Shown here piece by piece: positions 9,480 through 18,106 of a DNA stretch of 64,000 bases. Origin of the DNA: Glutamicibacter protophormiae (GTDB lineage: Bacteria; Actinomycetota; Actinomycetes; Actinomycetales; Micrococcaceae); assembly GCF_014647495.1 (NCBI RefSeq), contig NZ_BMPH01000005.1, forward strand, positions 182,651 through 246,650, written 5' to 3'. Position numbers and translations under genes: made by a program. The first letter of the stretch is position 1. Each line of letters starts with the position of its first letter. The notes under the pieces were generated by a model. That model made no database searches. It was not told where the DNA came from and worked only from the letters and a program-made list of their open reading frames with translations.

Positions 9480-9976
9480 GACTTCTCCTTGCTCAGCGCC
9501 GCCTCGTGGGCGGCCTTGGTCCACATCAGGCAGGTGCGGGTGGCGGTCGCGACAACCACCCCGTCCTGGTTGCGCCCGGTGTGCCGCATGGTGGCGATGC
9601 CCTGGCCGGGGCGGGATTTCGAGGGGCGGACCTCGACGATTTCGGTTTCGGTGTACAGGGTGTCCCCGTGGAACACCGGGTGCGGGAAGCTGACCGCGTC
9701 CAGCCCCAGCTGTCCGATGATGGTGCCCTCGGTCAGCTGCGGCACCGATTGGCCGATCATGGTGCCCAGGGTGAACAGGGAGTTGACCAGCGGCTTGCCG
9801 AAGGGCTGCGTGGCGGCCCAGGCGGCGTCCAGGTGCAGGCCCTGGTTGTTCATGGTCAGCGTCGTGAACAGCACGTTGTCCGACTCGGTGATCGTGCGTC
9901 CGGGGCGGTGCTCGTAGAGCTCGCCGGCGGTCAGTTCGTCCAGGTACAGCCCGCGCTGCACGATGCGGTTAGCCAT
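9476..9976 (-). CDS. MaoC-family enoyl-CoA hydratase
   Basis: 166 residues with a single hot-dog fold. The MaoC signature is seen as the (F/L)TxLTMNNQGLHLD helix, where Asp and His form the catalytic dyad, and a PVFHGDTL strand. The family hydrates trans-2-enoyl-CoA or mesaconyl-CoA type substrates. The ATG at 9976 is preferred over an upstream start because AAAGGACC precedes it. It overlaps the biotin carboxylase gene by 8 nt and the CitE gene by 4 nt, showing tight translational coupling. In this pathway it likely hydrates the carboxylated enoyl-CoA before lyase cleavage. Confidence 0.85.
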   Translation of the reverse strand: MANRIVQRGLYLDELTAGELYEHRPGRTITESDNVLFTTLTMNNQGLHLDAAWAATQPFGKPLVNSLFTLGTMIGQSVPQLTEGTIIGQLGLDAVSFPHPVFHGDTLYTETEIVEVRPSKSRPGQGIATMRHTGRNQDGVVVATATRTCLMWTKAAHEAALSKEKS

Positions 9977-11942
9977 GTTGGTCCTTTCGCGTATGCCCAT
10001 CATCGGCGCTCGGCTCGATGGTGGCAAGGGTCTGCTTGGTGGTGACCAGGTCGCCGGGTTTCAGCGCGGGCATGCGCACGATCCCGTCGGCGGGGGAGGC
10101 CAGCTGGTGCTCCATCTTCATCGCCTCCACGATCAGCAGCACCTGCCCGGCGGTGACCGCGTCGCCGTCGGCCGCCTTCACCGCGATCACGGTTCCGGGC
10201 ATGGGGGAGCTGACGTGCGGGGAGACGCCTGCGGCGCCGGCGCCCTCGGGGACCTGCTCGCGCCGGCCCCGGCGGCGCACCGCGGTGCTCCAGCCCGCCG
10301 AGCCCAGCCAGAGGGTGTCGCCCTCGCGCGCCCAGCTGATGTGCGCCAGCTGCCCGTCGACCTGCACCCCGTTGGGGGTGTCGAGCAGCCGGTGGGGCTC
10401 GCCATCCACCAGCGCGGCGCCGGCGGCCAAGTCAACCTCGACCAGCCCGCCGTCGGCTTCCAGCTGCAGGCGGCGCGGGGCCGGGGCGCCCGGCCGCCAG
10501 CCGTCGGCCGCCCAGGGGCCGGTCCCCGGCTCCGGGCTGAGCAGGTGCGCGGCCAGGGCCAGCTCGGCGGCGGAGATCCGGCGGAACTCGAAGCTGCGGC
10601 GCTCGATCAGCGTGGTGTCCAGATTGCCGGCGGCCACGTCCGGATCGGCCAGCAGCAGGCGCAGGTACTCGATGTTGGTTTTCACGCCCAGCACCACGGT
10701 GTCTGCCAGCGCCCGGTCCAGGGCGCGCAGCGCGGCGGGGCGGTCGGGCCCGTCGGCGATCACCTTGGCCAGCATCGGGTCGTAGTGCGGGCTGATCTGC
10801 TGGCCTTCGCGCAGCGCGGCGTCCACGCGCACGTGGCCGGGCAGCCGCAGCTTGCCCACGGTGCCGATGGAGGGCAGGAAGCCGGCGGCCGGGTCCTCCG
10901 CGTAGAGCCGCGCCTCGATCGCGTGCCCCTGCCAGCCCACCTCTTCCTGGCCGAAGTCCAGCGGCTGGCCGGCGGCGATGCGCACCTGCCAGGCCACCAG
11001 GTCGAGCCGCTCGCCACGCACCCGCACCACCTGCTCGGTGACCGGGTGCTCGACCTGCAGCCGGGTGTTCATTTCCATGAAGTAGAACTCGTCCGGGTTT
11101 GCGTCGCTGAGCAGGAACTCGACGGTGCCGGCCCCGACGTAGCCCACCGAGGCGGCCGCAGCGACGGCCGCGGCGCCCAGCCGGGAACGCAGCGCGGCGT
11201 CCACCAGCGGGGAGGGGGCCTCCTCGATGACCTTCTGGTGCCGGCGCTGCAGCGAGCATTCGCGTTCGCCCAGGTGCAGGACGGTGCCGTGGGCGTCGGC
11301 CAGGATCTGCACCTCGATGTGCCGGGGGCTGGGCACCAGGCGCTCCAGGAACAGGGTGTCGTCGCCGAACGCCGCGGCGGCGGTGCGCCGGGCGCTGGCC
11401 AGCGCCTCGGGCAGGTCCTCGGGGGAGCGGACCTCGACCATGCCCTTGCCTCCGCCGCCGGCCGAGGGCTTGATCAGCAGCGGGTAGCCGACGCCCGCCG
11501 CGGCGGCGGCCAGCGCGGCGTCGTCGAGTCCGGGTTCGGCGATGCCCGGGGTGGTCGGCACCTGATGGGCGGTGACGTGGTTCTTCGCGCGGATCTTGTC
11601 GCCCATCAGGTTGATGGCCTGAACCGGCGGGCCGATGAAGGTGATGCCGGCGGCTTGAAGGGCGCGGGCGAAGTCCACGTTCTCCGAGAGGAAGCCGTAG
11701 CCCGGGTGCACCGCCTGCGCGCCGACGGCCCGGCAGGCGGACAGGATCGCCTCGATGTCGAGGTAGCTGTGCGCGGCCGGGGCGGGGCCCAGCCGCACTG
11801 CCACGTCGGCGGCGGCCACGTGCGGGGAGCCGGCGTCGGCGTCGGAGTAGACAGCGGCCGAACGGAGGCCCATGGCGCGCAGGGTGCGGATCACGCGCAC
11901 GGCGATCTCTCCGCGGTTGGCTACGAGTACTGTGTTGAACAT
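9969..11942 (-). CDS. acyl-CoA carboxylase alpha subunit (biotin carboxylase + BCCP)
   Basis: 657 residues. Order of domains: biotin carboxylase N-terminal lobe (VANRGEIAVR), ATP-grasp with the glycine-rich KPSAGGGGKGM loop, EMNTRLQVEHPVTE catalytic segment, biotin carboxylase C-terminal domain, a linker, and a C-terminal biotinyl domain with EAMKMEH, the Lys near residue 609 being the biotinylation site. Length and domain order fit the alpha subunits of methylcrotonyl- or geranyl-CoA type carboxylases. ATG at 11942 begins 2 nt after the upstream stop. It pairs with the carboxyltransferase encoded immediately upstream. Confidence 0.93.
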   Translation of the reverse strand: MFNTVLVANRGEIAVRVIRTLRAMGLRSAAVYSDADAGSPHVAAADVAVRLGPAPAAHSYLDIEAILSACRAVGAQAVHPGYGFLSENVDFARALQAAGITFIGPPVQAINLMGDKIRAKNHVTAHQVPTTPGIAEPGLDDAALAAAAAGVGYPLLIKPSAGGGGKGMVEVRSPEDLPEALASARRTAAAAFGDDTLFLERLVPSPRHIEVQILADAHGTVLHLGERECSLQRRHQKVIEEAPSPLVDAALRSRLGAAAVAAAASVGYVGAGTVEFLLSDANPDEFYFMEMNTRLQVEHPVTEQVVRVRGERLDLVAWQVRIAAGQPLDFGQEEVGWQGHAIEARLYAEDPAAGFLPSIGTVGKLRLPGHVRVDAALREGQQISPHYDPMLAKVIADGPDRPAALRALDRALADTVVLGVKTNIEYLRLLLADPDVAAGNLDTTLIERRSFEFRRISAAELALAAHLLSPEPGTGPWAADGWRPGAPAPRRLQLEADGGLVEVDLAAGAALVDGEPHRLLDTPNGVQVDGQLAHISWAREGDTLWLGSAGWSTAVRRRGRREQVPEGAGAAGVSPHVSSPMPGTVIAVKAADGDAVTAGQVLLIVEAMKMEHQLASPADGIVRMPALKPGDLVTTKQTLATIEPSADDGHTRKDQHG

Positions 11943-11944
11943 GC

Positions 11945-13540
11945 TCACATCCTGAACAGGCCGAAGGTGGTGTCCGGCAGCTGGCCGGCGCAGGCGTCCA
12001 GTGCCAGGCCGAGCACGCGGCGGGTGTCGGCCGGGGCGATGACCCCGTCGTCCCACAGCCGGGCGGTGGAATACCAGGGGCTGCCCTGGGTTTCGTATTG
12101 CGCGCGGATCGGCGCCTTGAAGGCCTCTTCGTCCTGCGCGGGCCAGTCCTGCCCGGAGGCTTCCAGCCCGTCGCGCTTGACCGTGGCCAGCACGCTGGAG
12201 GCCTGGGCCCCGCCCATCACGGAGATGCGCGCGCCCGGCCACATCCACAAAAAGCGGGGGCTGTAGGCGCGCCCGCACATCGAGTAGTTGCCCGCGCCGA
12301 AGGAGCCGCCGATGACCACGGTGAACTTGGGCACCCGGGCGGTGGCCACCGCGGTGACCATCTTCGCCCCGTGCTTGGCGATGCCGTCGGCCTCGTAGTC
12401 CCGGCCGACCATGAAGCCTGCAAGGTTCTGCAGGAACACCAGCGGGATGCCGCGCTGGTCGCAGAGCTGGATGAAGTGTGCGCCCTTGAGCGCCGACTCG
12501 GAGAACAGCACCCCGTTGTTCGCGATGATGCCCACGCGGTGCCCGTACAGCTGCGCGAACCCGGTGACCAGGGTGGTGCCGTAGTCGACCTTGAACTCGT
12601 GGAACTCGCTGCCGTCCACCAGCCGGGCGATCACCTCGCGCACCTCGTAGGGGGCGTTGACGTCCACCGGGACGATGCCCGCCAGCTCGTCCGCGTCGTA
12701 GAGCGGCTCGGCGTAGGCGGCGGTCCGGGGTTCCGGCTCGGGCAGGGTCGAAATGATGTCGCGCAGGATCTGCAGCGCGTGCTCGTCGTTCTCCGCCAGG
12801 TGGTCCACCACCCCGGAGGTCTTTGCGTGCAGTTCCCCGCCGCCGAGCTCCTCCGCGGTGACCACCTCGCCGATCGCGGCCTTCACCAGCGGCGGGCCGC
12901 CCAAGAAGATGGTGCCCTGGTTGCGCACGATCACCGTCTCGTCGCTCATCGCCGGCACGTAGGCGCCGCCGGCGGTGCAGGAGCCGAGCACCGCCGCCAG
13001 CTGCGGGATCTTGGCCGCGGAGAGGTTGGCCTGGTTGTAGAAGATCCGCCCGAAGTGCTCTCGGTCCGGGAACACCTCGTCCTGCATCGGCAGGAATGCG
13101 CCGCCCGAGTCCACCAGGTACACGCAGGGCAGCCGGTTCTCCAGCGCGATCTCCTGCGCGCGCAGGTGCTTCTTCACGGTCATCGGGAAGTAGGTGCCGC
13201 CCTTGACGGTGGGGTCGTTGGCCACCACCATCACGTGCCGGCCGTGCACCAGCCCGATGCCGGCGATCAGGCCCGCGCCCGGGCTGGCGCCGTCGTACAT
13301 CCCCTCCGCGGCCAGCGGCGCGACCTCCAGGAAGGGCGAGCCGTCATCCAGCAGCCGGTCCACCCGGTCGCGGGGCAGCAGCTTGCCGCGCTGAACGTGC
13401 CGCGCCCGGGACTTCTCCGAGCCGTCGCGCGCGGCCCTTGCCAGGCGCTCATAGAGCTCGTCGACCAGCGGCTCGTACTCGCCGCGGCGGCGGGCGAATT
13501 CCGCGGAATCCGGGTCGACGTGCGTGGGCAGGGTCTTCAT
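11945..13540 (-). CDS. acyl-CoA carboxylase beta subunit (carboxyltransferase)
   Basis: 531 residues with the crotonase-superfamily carboxyltransferase halves: [16 protein letters not shown] and [11 protein letters not shown] in the N-half, then NLAGFMVG and [16 protein letters not shown] in the C-half. The VDSGGAFLP and GNYSMCGRA wording is that of methylcrotonyl-CoA carboxylase beta rather than propionyl-CoA carboxylase. GAAGGAG precedes the ATG and the start overlaps the TetR stop by 4 nt. With the alpha subunit it should carboxylate a branched enoyl-CoA, pointing to leucine or isoprenoid acid breakdown; substrate choice cannot be decided by eye. Confidence 0.92.
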   Translation of the reverse strand: MKTLPTHVDPDSAEFARRRGEYEPLVDELYERLARAARDGSEKSRARHVQRGKLLPRDRVDRLLDDGSPFLEVAPLAAEGMYDGASPGAGLIAGIGLVHGRHVMVVANDPTVKGGTYFPMTVKKHLRAQEIALENRLPCVYLVDSGGAFLPMQDEVFPDREHFGRIFYNQANLSAAKIPQLAAVLGSCTAGGAYVPAMSDETVIVRNQGTIFLGGPPLVKAAIGEVVTAEELGGGELHAKTSGVVDHLAENDEHALQILRDIISTLPEPEPRTAAYAEPLYDADELAGIVPVDVNAPYEVREVIARLVDGSEFHEFKVDYGTTLVTGFAQLYGHRVGIIANNGVLFSESALKGAHFIQLCDQRGIPLVFLQNLAGFMVGRDYEADGIAKHGAKMVTAVATARVPKFTVVIGGSFGAGNYSMCGRAYSPRFLWMWPGARISVMGGAQASSVLATVKRDGLEASGQDWPAQDEEAFKAPIRAQYETQGSPWYSTARLWDDGVIAPADTRRVLGLALDACAGQLPDTTFGLFRM

Positions 13541-14169
13541 CGTGCTCCTTCGGGGTCGTTCGGTTCGCTGTCCAGCCGGGCGGGAACCGGCAGCTCTTCG
13601 GGGACGGCCGGCTCGGCCGCCAGGATGCGCAGGGCCATCTGGATGAAATTCAGCTGCACCTGGGCCAGGGCCAGCCGCCCGCCGGGGCGGTACCAGTGCG
13701 CCACGCCGGTGCCCATCTCCATGATGGCCAGCCGGGCCATGCCCGCATCCGGGGCGTGGAACAGGCCCGCGCGCTCGCCGTCGGCCAGCGCGTCGGTGAA
13801 CAACTGCTCGTATTCGTCGCGCAGGGACTGCATGGCCGCGCGGTGCTCGCCGGACAGCGAGCGCATCTCGTATTCGGCCACGCGCGCGGTCTGCGGGTTG
13901 GTGGCGGTGAAGCCGACGTGGAAGGCGACCAGCGAGGCCAGCCGTTGCGCGGGGTCGGCGTCCTCGATGGCGTCCTGCGCGCCGTCGATCATCGCGTCCA
14001 GGCAGTTGCGGATCACGCCCAGCAGCAGCTCCTGCTTGCCGCCGACGTAGTGGTAGAGGGTCGCCGAATTCAGCCCGACCGCGGCGCCCAGCTCCCGGAT
14101 CCCGGTGGCGGCGAAGCCCTTGCGCGCAAAGCAGCTCACCGCGGCCCGGTGGATTTGTCCCAGTTGCAT
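13537..14169 (-). CDS. TetR-family regulator of the acyl-CoA carboxylase operon
   Basis: 210 residues with an N-terminal helix-turn-helix ([34 protein letters not shown] split over residues 9-42), the canonical TetR DNA-binding domain, and an all-helical ligand domain. It is the first gene of the operon, overlapping the carboxyltransferase start by 4 nt. Two related palindromes lie within 70 bp upstream, so autoregulation and control of the whole catabolic operon by an acyl-CoA ligand is the likely scheme. Confidence 0.88.
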   Translation of the reverse strand: MQLGQIHRAAVSCFARKGFAATGIRELGAAVGLNSATLYHYVGGKQELLLGVIRNCLDAMIDGAQDAIEDADPAQRLASLVAFHVGFTATNPQTARVAEYEMRSLSGEHRAAMQSLRDEYEQLFTDALADGERAGLFHAPDAGMARLAIMEMGTGVAHWYRPGGRLALAQVQLNFIQMALRILAAEPAVPEELPVPARLDSEPNDPEGAR

Positions 14170-14177
14170 GCAGCTCC

Positions 14178-14238
14178 CAATCGATCGATTGACACCCAGT
14201 ACACCGCACGCCGCTTGGTGGTGTCAATCACTTGATTG
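14178..14238. promoter_or_regulatory. pair of palindromic operators upstream of the TetR operon
   Basis: CAATCGATCGATTG (14178-14191) is a perfect 14-bp palindrome. CAATCACTTGATTG (14225-14238) shares the same outer arms CAATC/GATTG, 47 bp away (centre to centre). Both lie in the gap between the divergent TetR and MFS genes. They are the obvious binding sites for the adjacent TetR protein. Confidence 0.7.
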
Positions 14239-14297
14239 GTTTTCTGGTTAAGCCGTTGCATCGGCGCCGGGGAGACGCCGTGACATGATGGAATCCA

Positions 14298-15503
14298 GTG
14301 ACGACGAAGGAGCCCATGCTTCCCACCATCGAGAACCGCCGCGCCCGCGGGGCCGTCGCCGCGCTGTTCCTGACCAACGGGGCGCTGTTCGCCAACATGG
14401 CTCCGCGGCTGCCCGAGTTCAAGGAGCAGCTGGGCCTGGAAGCCGGTGCCTACGGCCTGCTGGTCACCGCGTGGCCGGTGGGAGCGATCATCGCAGGGCT
14501 GGCCGCCGGGTCGCTGATCCGGCGTTTCGGGTCGGCGGCGGTCGCGGTGTTCGGCACCCTGGCCACGGGCCTGGCGGTGCTGGGCGCCGGTTCGGCCGGA
14601 AGCCTGGCCCTGGTGGCGGCGGCCTTCGTTGTCGGCGGGGCCATGGACACGATCACCGACGTGGCGCAAAACGCGCACGGACTTGAAGTGCAGCGCCGCT
14701 ACGGGCGCCCGATCCTGAACTCCTTCCACGCGCTGTGGTCAGTCGGCGCGGTGCTCGGCGGCTTCATGGCGGCCGGCGCCATGGCCCTGGGCCTGCCGCT
14801 GGCCGCGCATTTCACGATCTCCTGGCTGCTCTTCGCCGCCGTGGCGCTGACCGCGTTCAGATTCTGCCTGCCGGCGCGCGGTCCCGTCGAGCCGGTCGGG
14901 GAGCAGTCCGCCGCGACCGAGCCCGTGCCGGCGGCCTCGCGTTCGCGGGTCACCGTGGTCATCGCGGCGCTGGTGCTGATCGCCTCGGCCGGCATCATGG
15001 TGGAGGACGCGGGCAACACCTGGGCCACGCTGTATCTGGGGTCGCTGGGCGCGCCGTCCGCGCTGGCCGCCTCGGGCTACATTGCGCTGGTCGGGGCCCA
15101 GTTCATCGGCCGCATCCTGGGCGATGGCCTGGTGCATCGTTTCGGCCAGCGGCTCATCGCTCAGCTCGGGGCGGTGCTGGTGGCCGTCGGCATGGGCCTG
15201 GCGTTGGCCTTCCCGAGCATTCCCGGCAGCCTGCTGGGCTTCGCCGCCGCCGGGTTCGGGGTGGCCACGCTGGTGCCGGCGGCCATGGAGCAGGCCGACA
15301 GGATCCCGGGGCTGGCTCCGGGCACCGGGCTGAGCATCGTCTCCTGGCTGATGCGGCTGGGCTTCCTGCTCTCCCCGCCGCTGGTGGGATTCATCGCGCA
15401 GACGTTCTCGCTGCGCGCTGGCCTGCTGGTGGTGCCGATCGCCGGGTTGCTCGTGCTGCTCTGCTCGCCGGTGCTGCGCGCACGCCGACCCGCCGGTCGA
15501 TGA
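14298..15503 (+). CDS. MFS transporter (YbjJ-like)
   Basis: 401 residues, twelve hydrophobic segments in two halves separated by a polar loop near residue 200. The conserved inter-helix basic stretch (SLIRRFG) follows helix 2, as in major facilitator proteins. The start is uncertain: GTG at 14298 gives the longest form, while ATG at 14316 has GAAGGAG unusually close (3 nt). It is divergent from the TetR operon and shares the operator region, so it could be co-regulated. Substrate unknown. Its last ~110 nt overlap the end of the antisense permease gene. Confidence 0.8.
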   Translation: MTTKEPMLPTIENRRARGAVAALFLTNGALFANMAPRLPEFKEQLGLEAGAYGLLVTAWPVGAIIAGLAAGSLIRRFGSAAVAVFGTLATGLAVLGAGSAGSLALVAAAFVVGGAMDTITDVAQNAHGLEVQRRYGRPILNSFHALWSVGAVLGGFMAAGAMALGLPLAAHFTISWLLFAAVALTAFRFCLPARGPVEPVGEQSAATEPVPAASRSRVTVVIAALVLIASAGIMVEDAGNTWATLYLGSLGAPSALAASGYIALVGAQFIGRILGDGLVHRFGQRLIAQLGAVLVAVGMGLALAFPSIPGSLLGFAAAGFGVATLVPAAMEQADRIPGLAPGTGLSIVSWLMRLGFLLSPPLVGFIAQTFSLRAGLLVVPIAGLLVLLCSPVLRARRPAGR

Positions 15504-16218
15504 GTTCTGCCAGCAGGCTCACCGCCACAGCCTGAACCGCCATCAGGTTCACCAGCACAATCAGCTGCACAAGCCCGGCTTCCAGCGGGCTCGCCCCGCC
15601 CAGCACCAGCCCGACGAACGCGCCGGGTAGGGTCACCGTGCCCACGGTACGGGTCTGGTCCAGCCCCGGCAGCAAGGCCTCCGCGGCCACCGGCCTGGCG
15701 ACCAGGCTGCGCGCGTCCCGCATCCCGAAACCCAGGGCCAGCGCGGCTTCGACCTCCCCGGTGCGCTGTTCCAATTCCTGGTGCAGCCGTCGCCCAGCGA
15801 GGTTCACCGCGCTCATCGCCCCGCCGATCAGCTGGCCAGCAACTGCGATCATGGCCAGCGGCGACAAGGGCAGTACCCCGAAGGCGAGCATCAGCGCGAG
15901 CACCGGCAGCACGCCTCCGGCCATTGCGGCCGCCGGGACCCACCAGGAAAGCGTCCCGATGCGCCGGGTGGAGGTCAGCGTCGCGATCGCGAACATCAGC
16001 ACCAAAAACGCCGCGGTCAGCGCCGTGGAACGAGAGACCTGGGAAATCAGCAGGGCCACCAGGATCATCTGCGTGAGCGCGCGCACCACGGCCAACAGAA
16101 TGGCCCGGGCCGGAAGCATCAGGAAGCGGCTGGCCACCACGGCGCTCGCCGCGGCGAGCAGGGCCAGCATGATCCACATGCCCATCCCGGTATTCAGCAG
16201 GGAATCGTTCCCGTCCAT
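15391..16218 (-). CDS. FetB-like (UPF0014) ABC permease
   Basis: 275 residues with seven or so membrane helices and the family-typical segments RxxxQMILVALLI, TLTSTRRIG, SAVNLAGRRL, LALGFGMRDA and TVTLPGAFVGLVLGGASPLEAG. This is the FetB/YbbM family; in E. coli FetAB exports iron. The ATPase partner FetA is usually adjacent, but none is encoded next to it here, so it may use a distant ATPase. Its basic, Ala/Arg-rich C-terminal tail of ~35 residues is antisense to the MFS gene end and may be an unconserved extension. Confidence 0.78.
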   Translation of the reverse strand: MDGNDSLLNTGMGMWIMLALLAAASAVVASRFLMLPARAILLAVVRALTQMILVALLISQVSRSTALTAAFLVLMFAIATLTSTRRIGTLSWWVPAAAMAGGVLPVLALMLAFGVLPLSPLAMIAVAGQLIGGAMSAVNLAGRRLHQELEQRTGEVEAALALGFGMRDARSLVARPVAAEALLPGLDQTRTVGTVTLPGAFVGLVLGGASPLEAGLVQLIVLVNLMAVQAVAVSLLAELIDRRVGVRAAPASRAARATRRSAPPAGQRAARTSAR

Positions 16219-16520
16219 CGGCAGCCCTTCACCCGTCGGCCGACCGCGATTGCCCGGTCGAGTAGGCCCAATGCCTGCGCACTATCCTATCCAGCCCGGG
16301 CGCATGGGGTCCCGCCGACGTTTAGTGCGGATTGCGCGGACGCACCCCGGATGACGGAGAGTGTTTGGGCCGGCAGGGGCAAGCCGCTGGCAAGCCCGGA
16401 GCGTTCGGTAGAAAGCAGGCTGGCGATGACGGATTGTTCCCGAATCTGAATATGTCGAGGCGCGCTGCAGGTGCGGCGTGATCTCGGTTGGGCCGCCCGT
16501 CCTGACGCTGCGGAAACCAT
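16219..16520. other. intergenic stretch without a recognisable gene
   Basis: About 300 bp between fetB-like and aztA. Short open frames on both strands show neither ribosome binding sites nor recognisable motifs. On the minus strand TAGGAT near 16283 could be the -10 of the fetB-like gene. Confidence 0.5.
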
Positions 16521-17174
16521 CTAGATATCGGTCTCGGCAGGTGCGGTCATCGTATCGGAGACGATGCGACCAGCTTCCAGAAGCATGACCCGATCACAGA
16601 TCGCCAACCCGTGACTATCGTGGCTTACCAGAGCGACAGCCCGGCCCATTGCAGCCTCTTCGATCACTGCTTGGTAGATCCGGCGACGGCTTTCTTTGTC
16701 CAGCCCGGTCGTCGGTTCGTCCAAGATCAGCGTAGGGGCGTTCTGGGCTAATGCCTGGGCCAGCAGGGTGCGTTGGCGCTGGCCCCCGGAAATCGCATTG
16801 AATGGTCGGTCTTCGAGTCCTTGCATTCCTACGCGGTGCATTGCCGTGGCAGCGCGCTTATCCGCTAGACGGCGCGGTATGCGGCAGCGCCAAGTGCCCA
16901 TGCGGACCACGTCACCCACGGTCAGGGGCAGTGAGTCGGGGGCTTGGCTGCTTTGTACGACCAATGCCACTGCTCCTCGCCATTGGATGTCGCCACGCTG
17001 TGGCCGCCGCAGGCCGGCGAGCAGAGAAATCAGTGTCGACTTGCCCGATCCGTTCGGGCCGACAATCCCCAGGATGCTCCCCGGAGTTAACTGGAGGGTG
17101 ACGTCATGCAAGACGTCTGTATCGGCGTAGGAAAAACATAGTTTTTCTGCGGTGATTGTAGGCAGGTCATCCAT
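16521..17174 (-). CDS. aztA: zinc ABC transporter ATPase, AztA-like
   Basis: 217 residues: Walker A GPNGSGKST, Q-loop, signature SGGQRQR, Walker B LILDEPT and switch His in LVSHDSHG, in correct order and normal length for a metal-type ABC ATPase. It is divergent from a ZnuB/AztB-type permease gene, with a palindromic Zur-like box between them. The neighbouring solute-binding protein and AztD-like lipoproteins identify an AztABCD-type zinc importer. The ATPase energises uptake at the inner face of the membrane. Confidence 0.85.
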   Translation of the reverse strand: MDDLPTITAEKLCFSYADTDVLHDVTLQLTPGSILGIVGPNGSGKSTLISLLAGLRRPQRGDIQWRGAVALVVQSSQAPDSLPLTVGDVVRMGTWRCRIPRRLADKRAATAMHRVGMQGLEDRPFNAISGGQRQRTLLAQALAQNAPTLILDEPTTGLDKESRRRIYQAVIEEAAMGRAVALVSHDSHGLAICDRVMLLEAGRIVSDTMTAPAETDI

Positions 17175-17195
17175 GTTCCCACCCTATCAAATTGC

Positions 17196-17210
17196 TAATG
17201 ATTCTCATTA
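17196..17210. promoter_or_regulatory. Zur-like operator between aztA and aztB
   Basis: TAATGATTCTCATTA is a 15-bp palindrome (TAATGA-n3-TCATTA) inside a longer A/T-rich context in an otherwise GC-rich genome. Actinobacterial Zur boxes have a core close to AATGATTnTCATT. The location, 22 bp before the aztA start and 18 bp before the preferred aztB start, suits zinc-dependent repression of both transcripts. Confidence 0.75.
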
Positions 17211-17227
17211 ACGATAAGTTTCTTGCT

Positions 17228-18106
17228 GTGTTGATTGAGCCTCTGCAGACAGACTTCATGCTTCGAGCGGTAATAGGTGGAACCTTAGCAGCCACGATTT
17301 GCGCCATCGCTGGGACCTGGGTGGTGATCCGGGGAATGGCTTTCCTCGGAGAAGCCTTGGGCCATGGAATGCTTCCCGGGGTTGCCCTGGCTACGGTATT
17401 CGGGCTGCCGCTGATTCTCGGAGCCGCTGTCAGCGCTGCGGCGATGAGTGCCGCCATCGGGGTACTGCAACGACGGGGGCGGATGTCTTTCGACACGAGT
17501 ATCGGTCTGTTGTTCGTGGCAATGCTCTCGATTGGTGTCATCGTGGTTTCCCACTCGCGTAGCGTCGCCACGGACGCGACAACCATGCTTTTCGGCGACA
17601 TTCTCGCCCTTAAGGACACGGACCTGCTGATTTTGTGTGCAGGGCTGGGTATCGCGCTGTTCATCGCAGTGAAGTTCCACCGCAATTTCACCGCTACGGC
17701 CTTCGACGAGCGCATTGCTACCACGTTGGGACTGCGACCTCGGCTGACGCAGGTGGTCTTGGTGGGCTTGGTGACGTTGGCGGTTACGGCGTCTTTCCAA
17801 GCTGTGGGAACACTTTTGGTGGTCGGACTGCTGCTGGCTCCCGTGGTGGCAGCAAACCGCTGGTCTACTCGCATCCACACCACCATGTGCTTGGCCGCCA
17901 TTTTCGGTGCCGTTTCCGTTGTAGGCGGCCTGTTGATGTCGTGGTACTTCGGCACCGCTGCGGGGGCCACGATTGCAGGTAGCGCGATCCTCATCGCCGG
18001 GTTGTCGGCCTTCTGCCGAATTGCGGCCAAACGGCTGCGCGCCACGAATCTTGAACCTCGTGCAGCTTCTGAACTATCCATTCCCGAATTCGAAAGAACG
18101 ACATGA
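17228..18106 (+). CDS. aztB: zinc ABC transporter permease, AztB-like
   Basis: 292 residues from GTG 17228 (TTG 17231 is equally possible). An open frame reaches 17192, but that start lies inside the operator palindrome and is not expected to be used. Family marks: LRAVIGGTLAA, then GTWVVIRGMAFLGEALGHG, and an extended set of about eight membrane helices, as in ZnuB/MntB-type permeases. Its stop overlaps the next ATG (ATGA), so it is translationally coupled to the lipoprotein gene that follows. Forms the membrane channel for zinc with AztA. Confidence 0.86.
   Translation: MLIEPLQTDFMLRAVIGGTLAATICAIAGTWVVIRGMAFLGEALGHGMLPGVALATVFGLPLILGAAVSAAAMSAAIGVLQRRGRMSFDTSIGLLFVAMLSIGVIVVSHSRSVATDATTMLFGDILALKDTDLLILCAGLGIALFIAVKFHRNFTATAFDERIATTLGLRPRLTQVVLVGLVTLAVTASFQAVGTLLVVGLLLAPVVAANRWSTRIHTTMCLAAIFGAVSVVGGLLMSWYFGTAAGATIAGSAILIAGLSAFCRIAAKRLRATNLEPRAASELSIPEFERTT

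Noticed and set aside
9963..12266. Very long plus-strand open frame (767 codons) opposite the biotin carboxylase gene
   Set aside because: Composition is Gly/Arg/Gln/His-rich with no motifs, whereas the minus strand encodes an unmistakable biotin carboxylase. It is a GC-driven antisense shadow.
12098..14050. Plus-strand 650-codon frame opposite the carboxyltransferase and TetR genes
   Set aside because: No protein-like features; fully explained by third-position GC bias of the real minus-strand genes.
17192..17227. Extended N-terminus of aztB from TTG 17192
   Set aside because: It would translate the Zur-like palindrome itself; homology and membrane topology begin at or after 17228.
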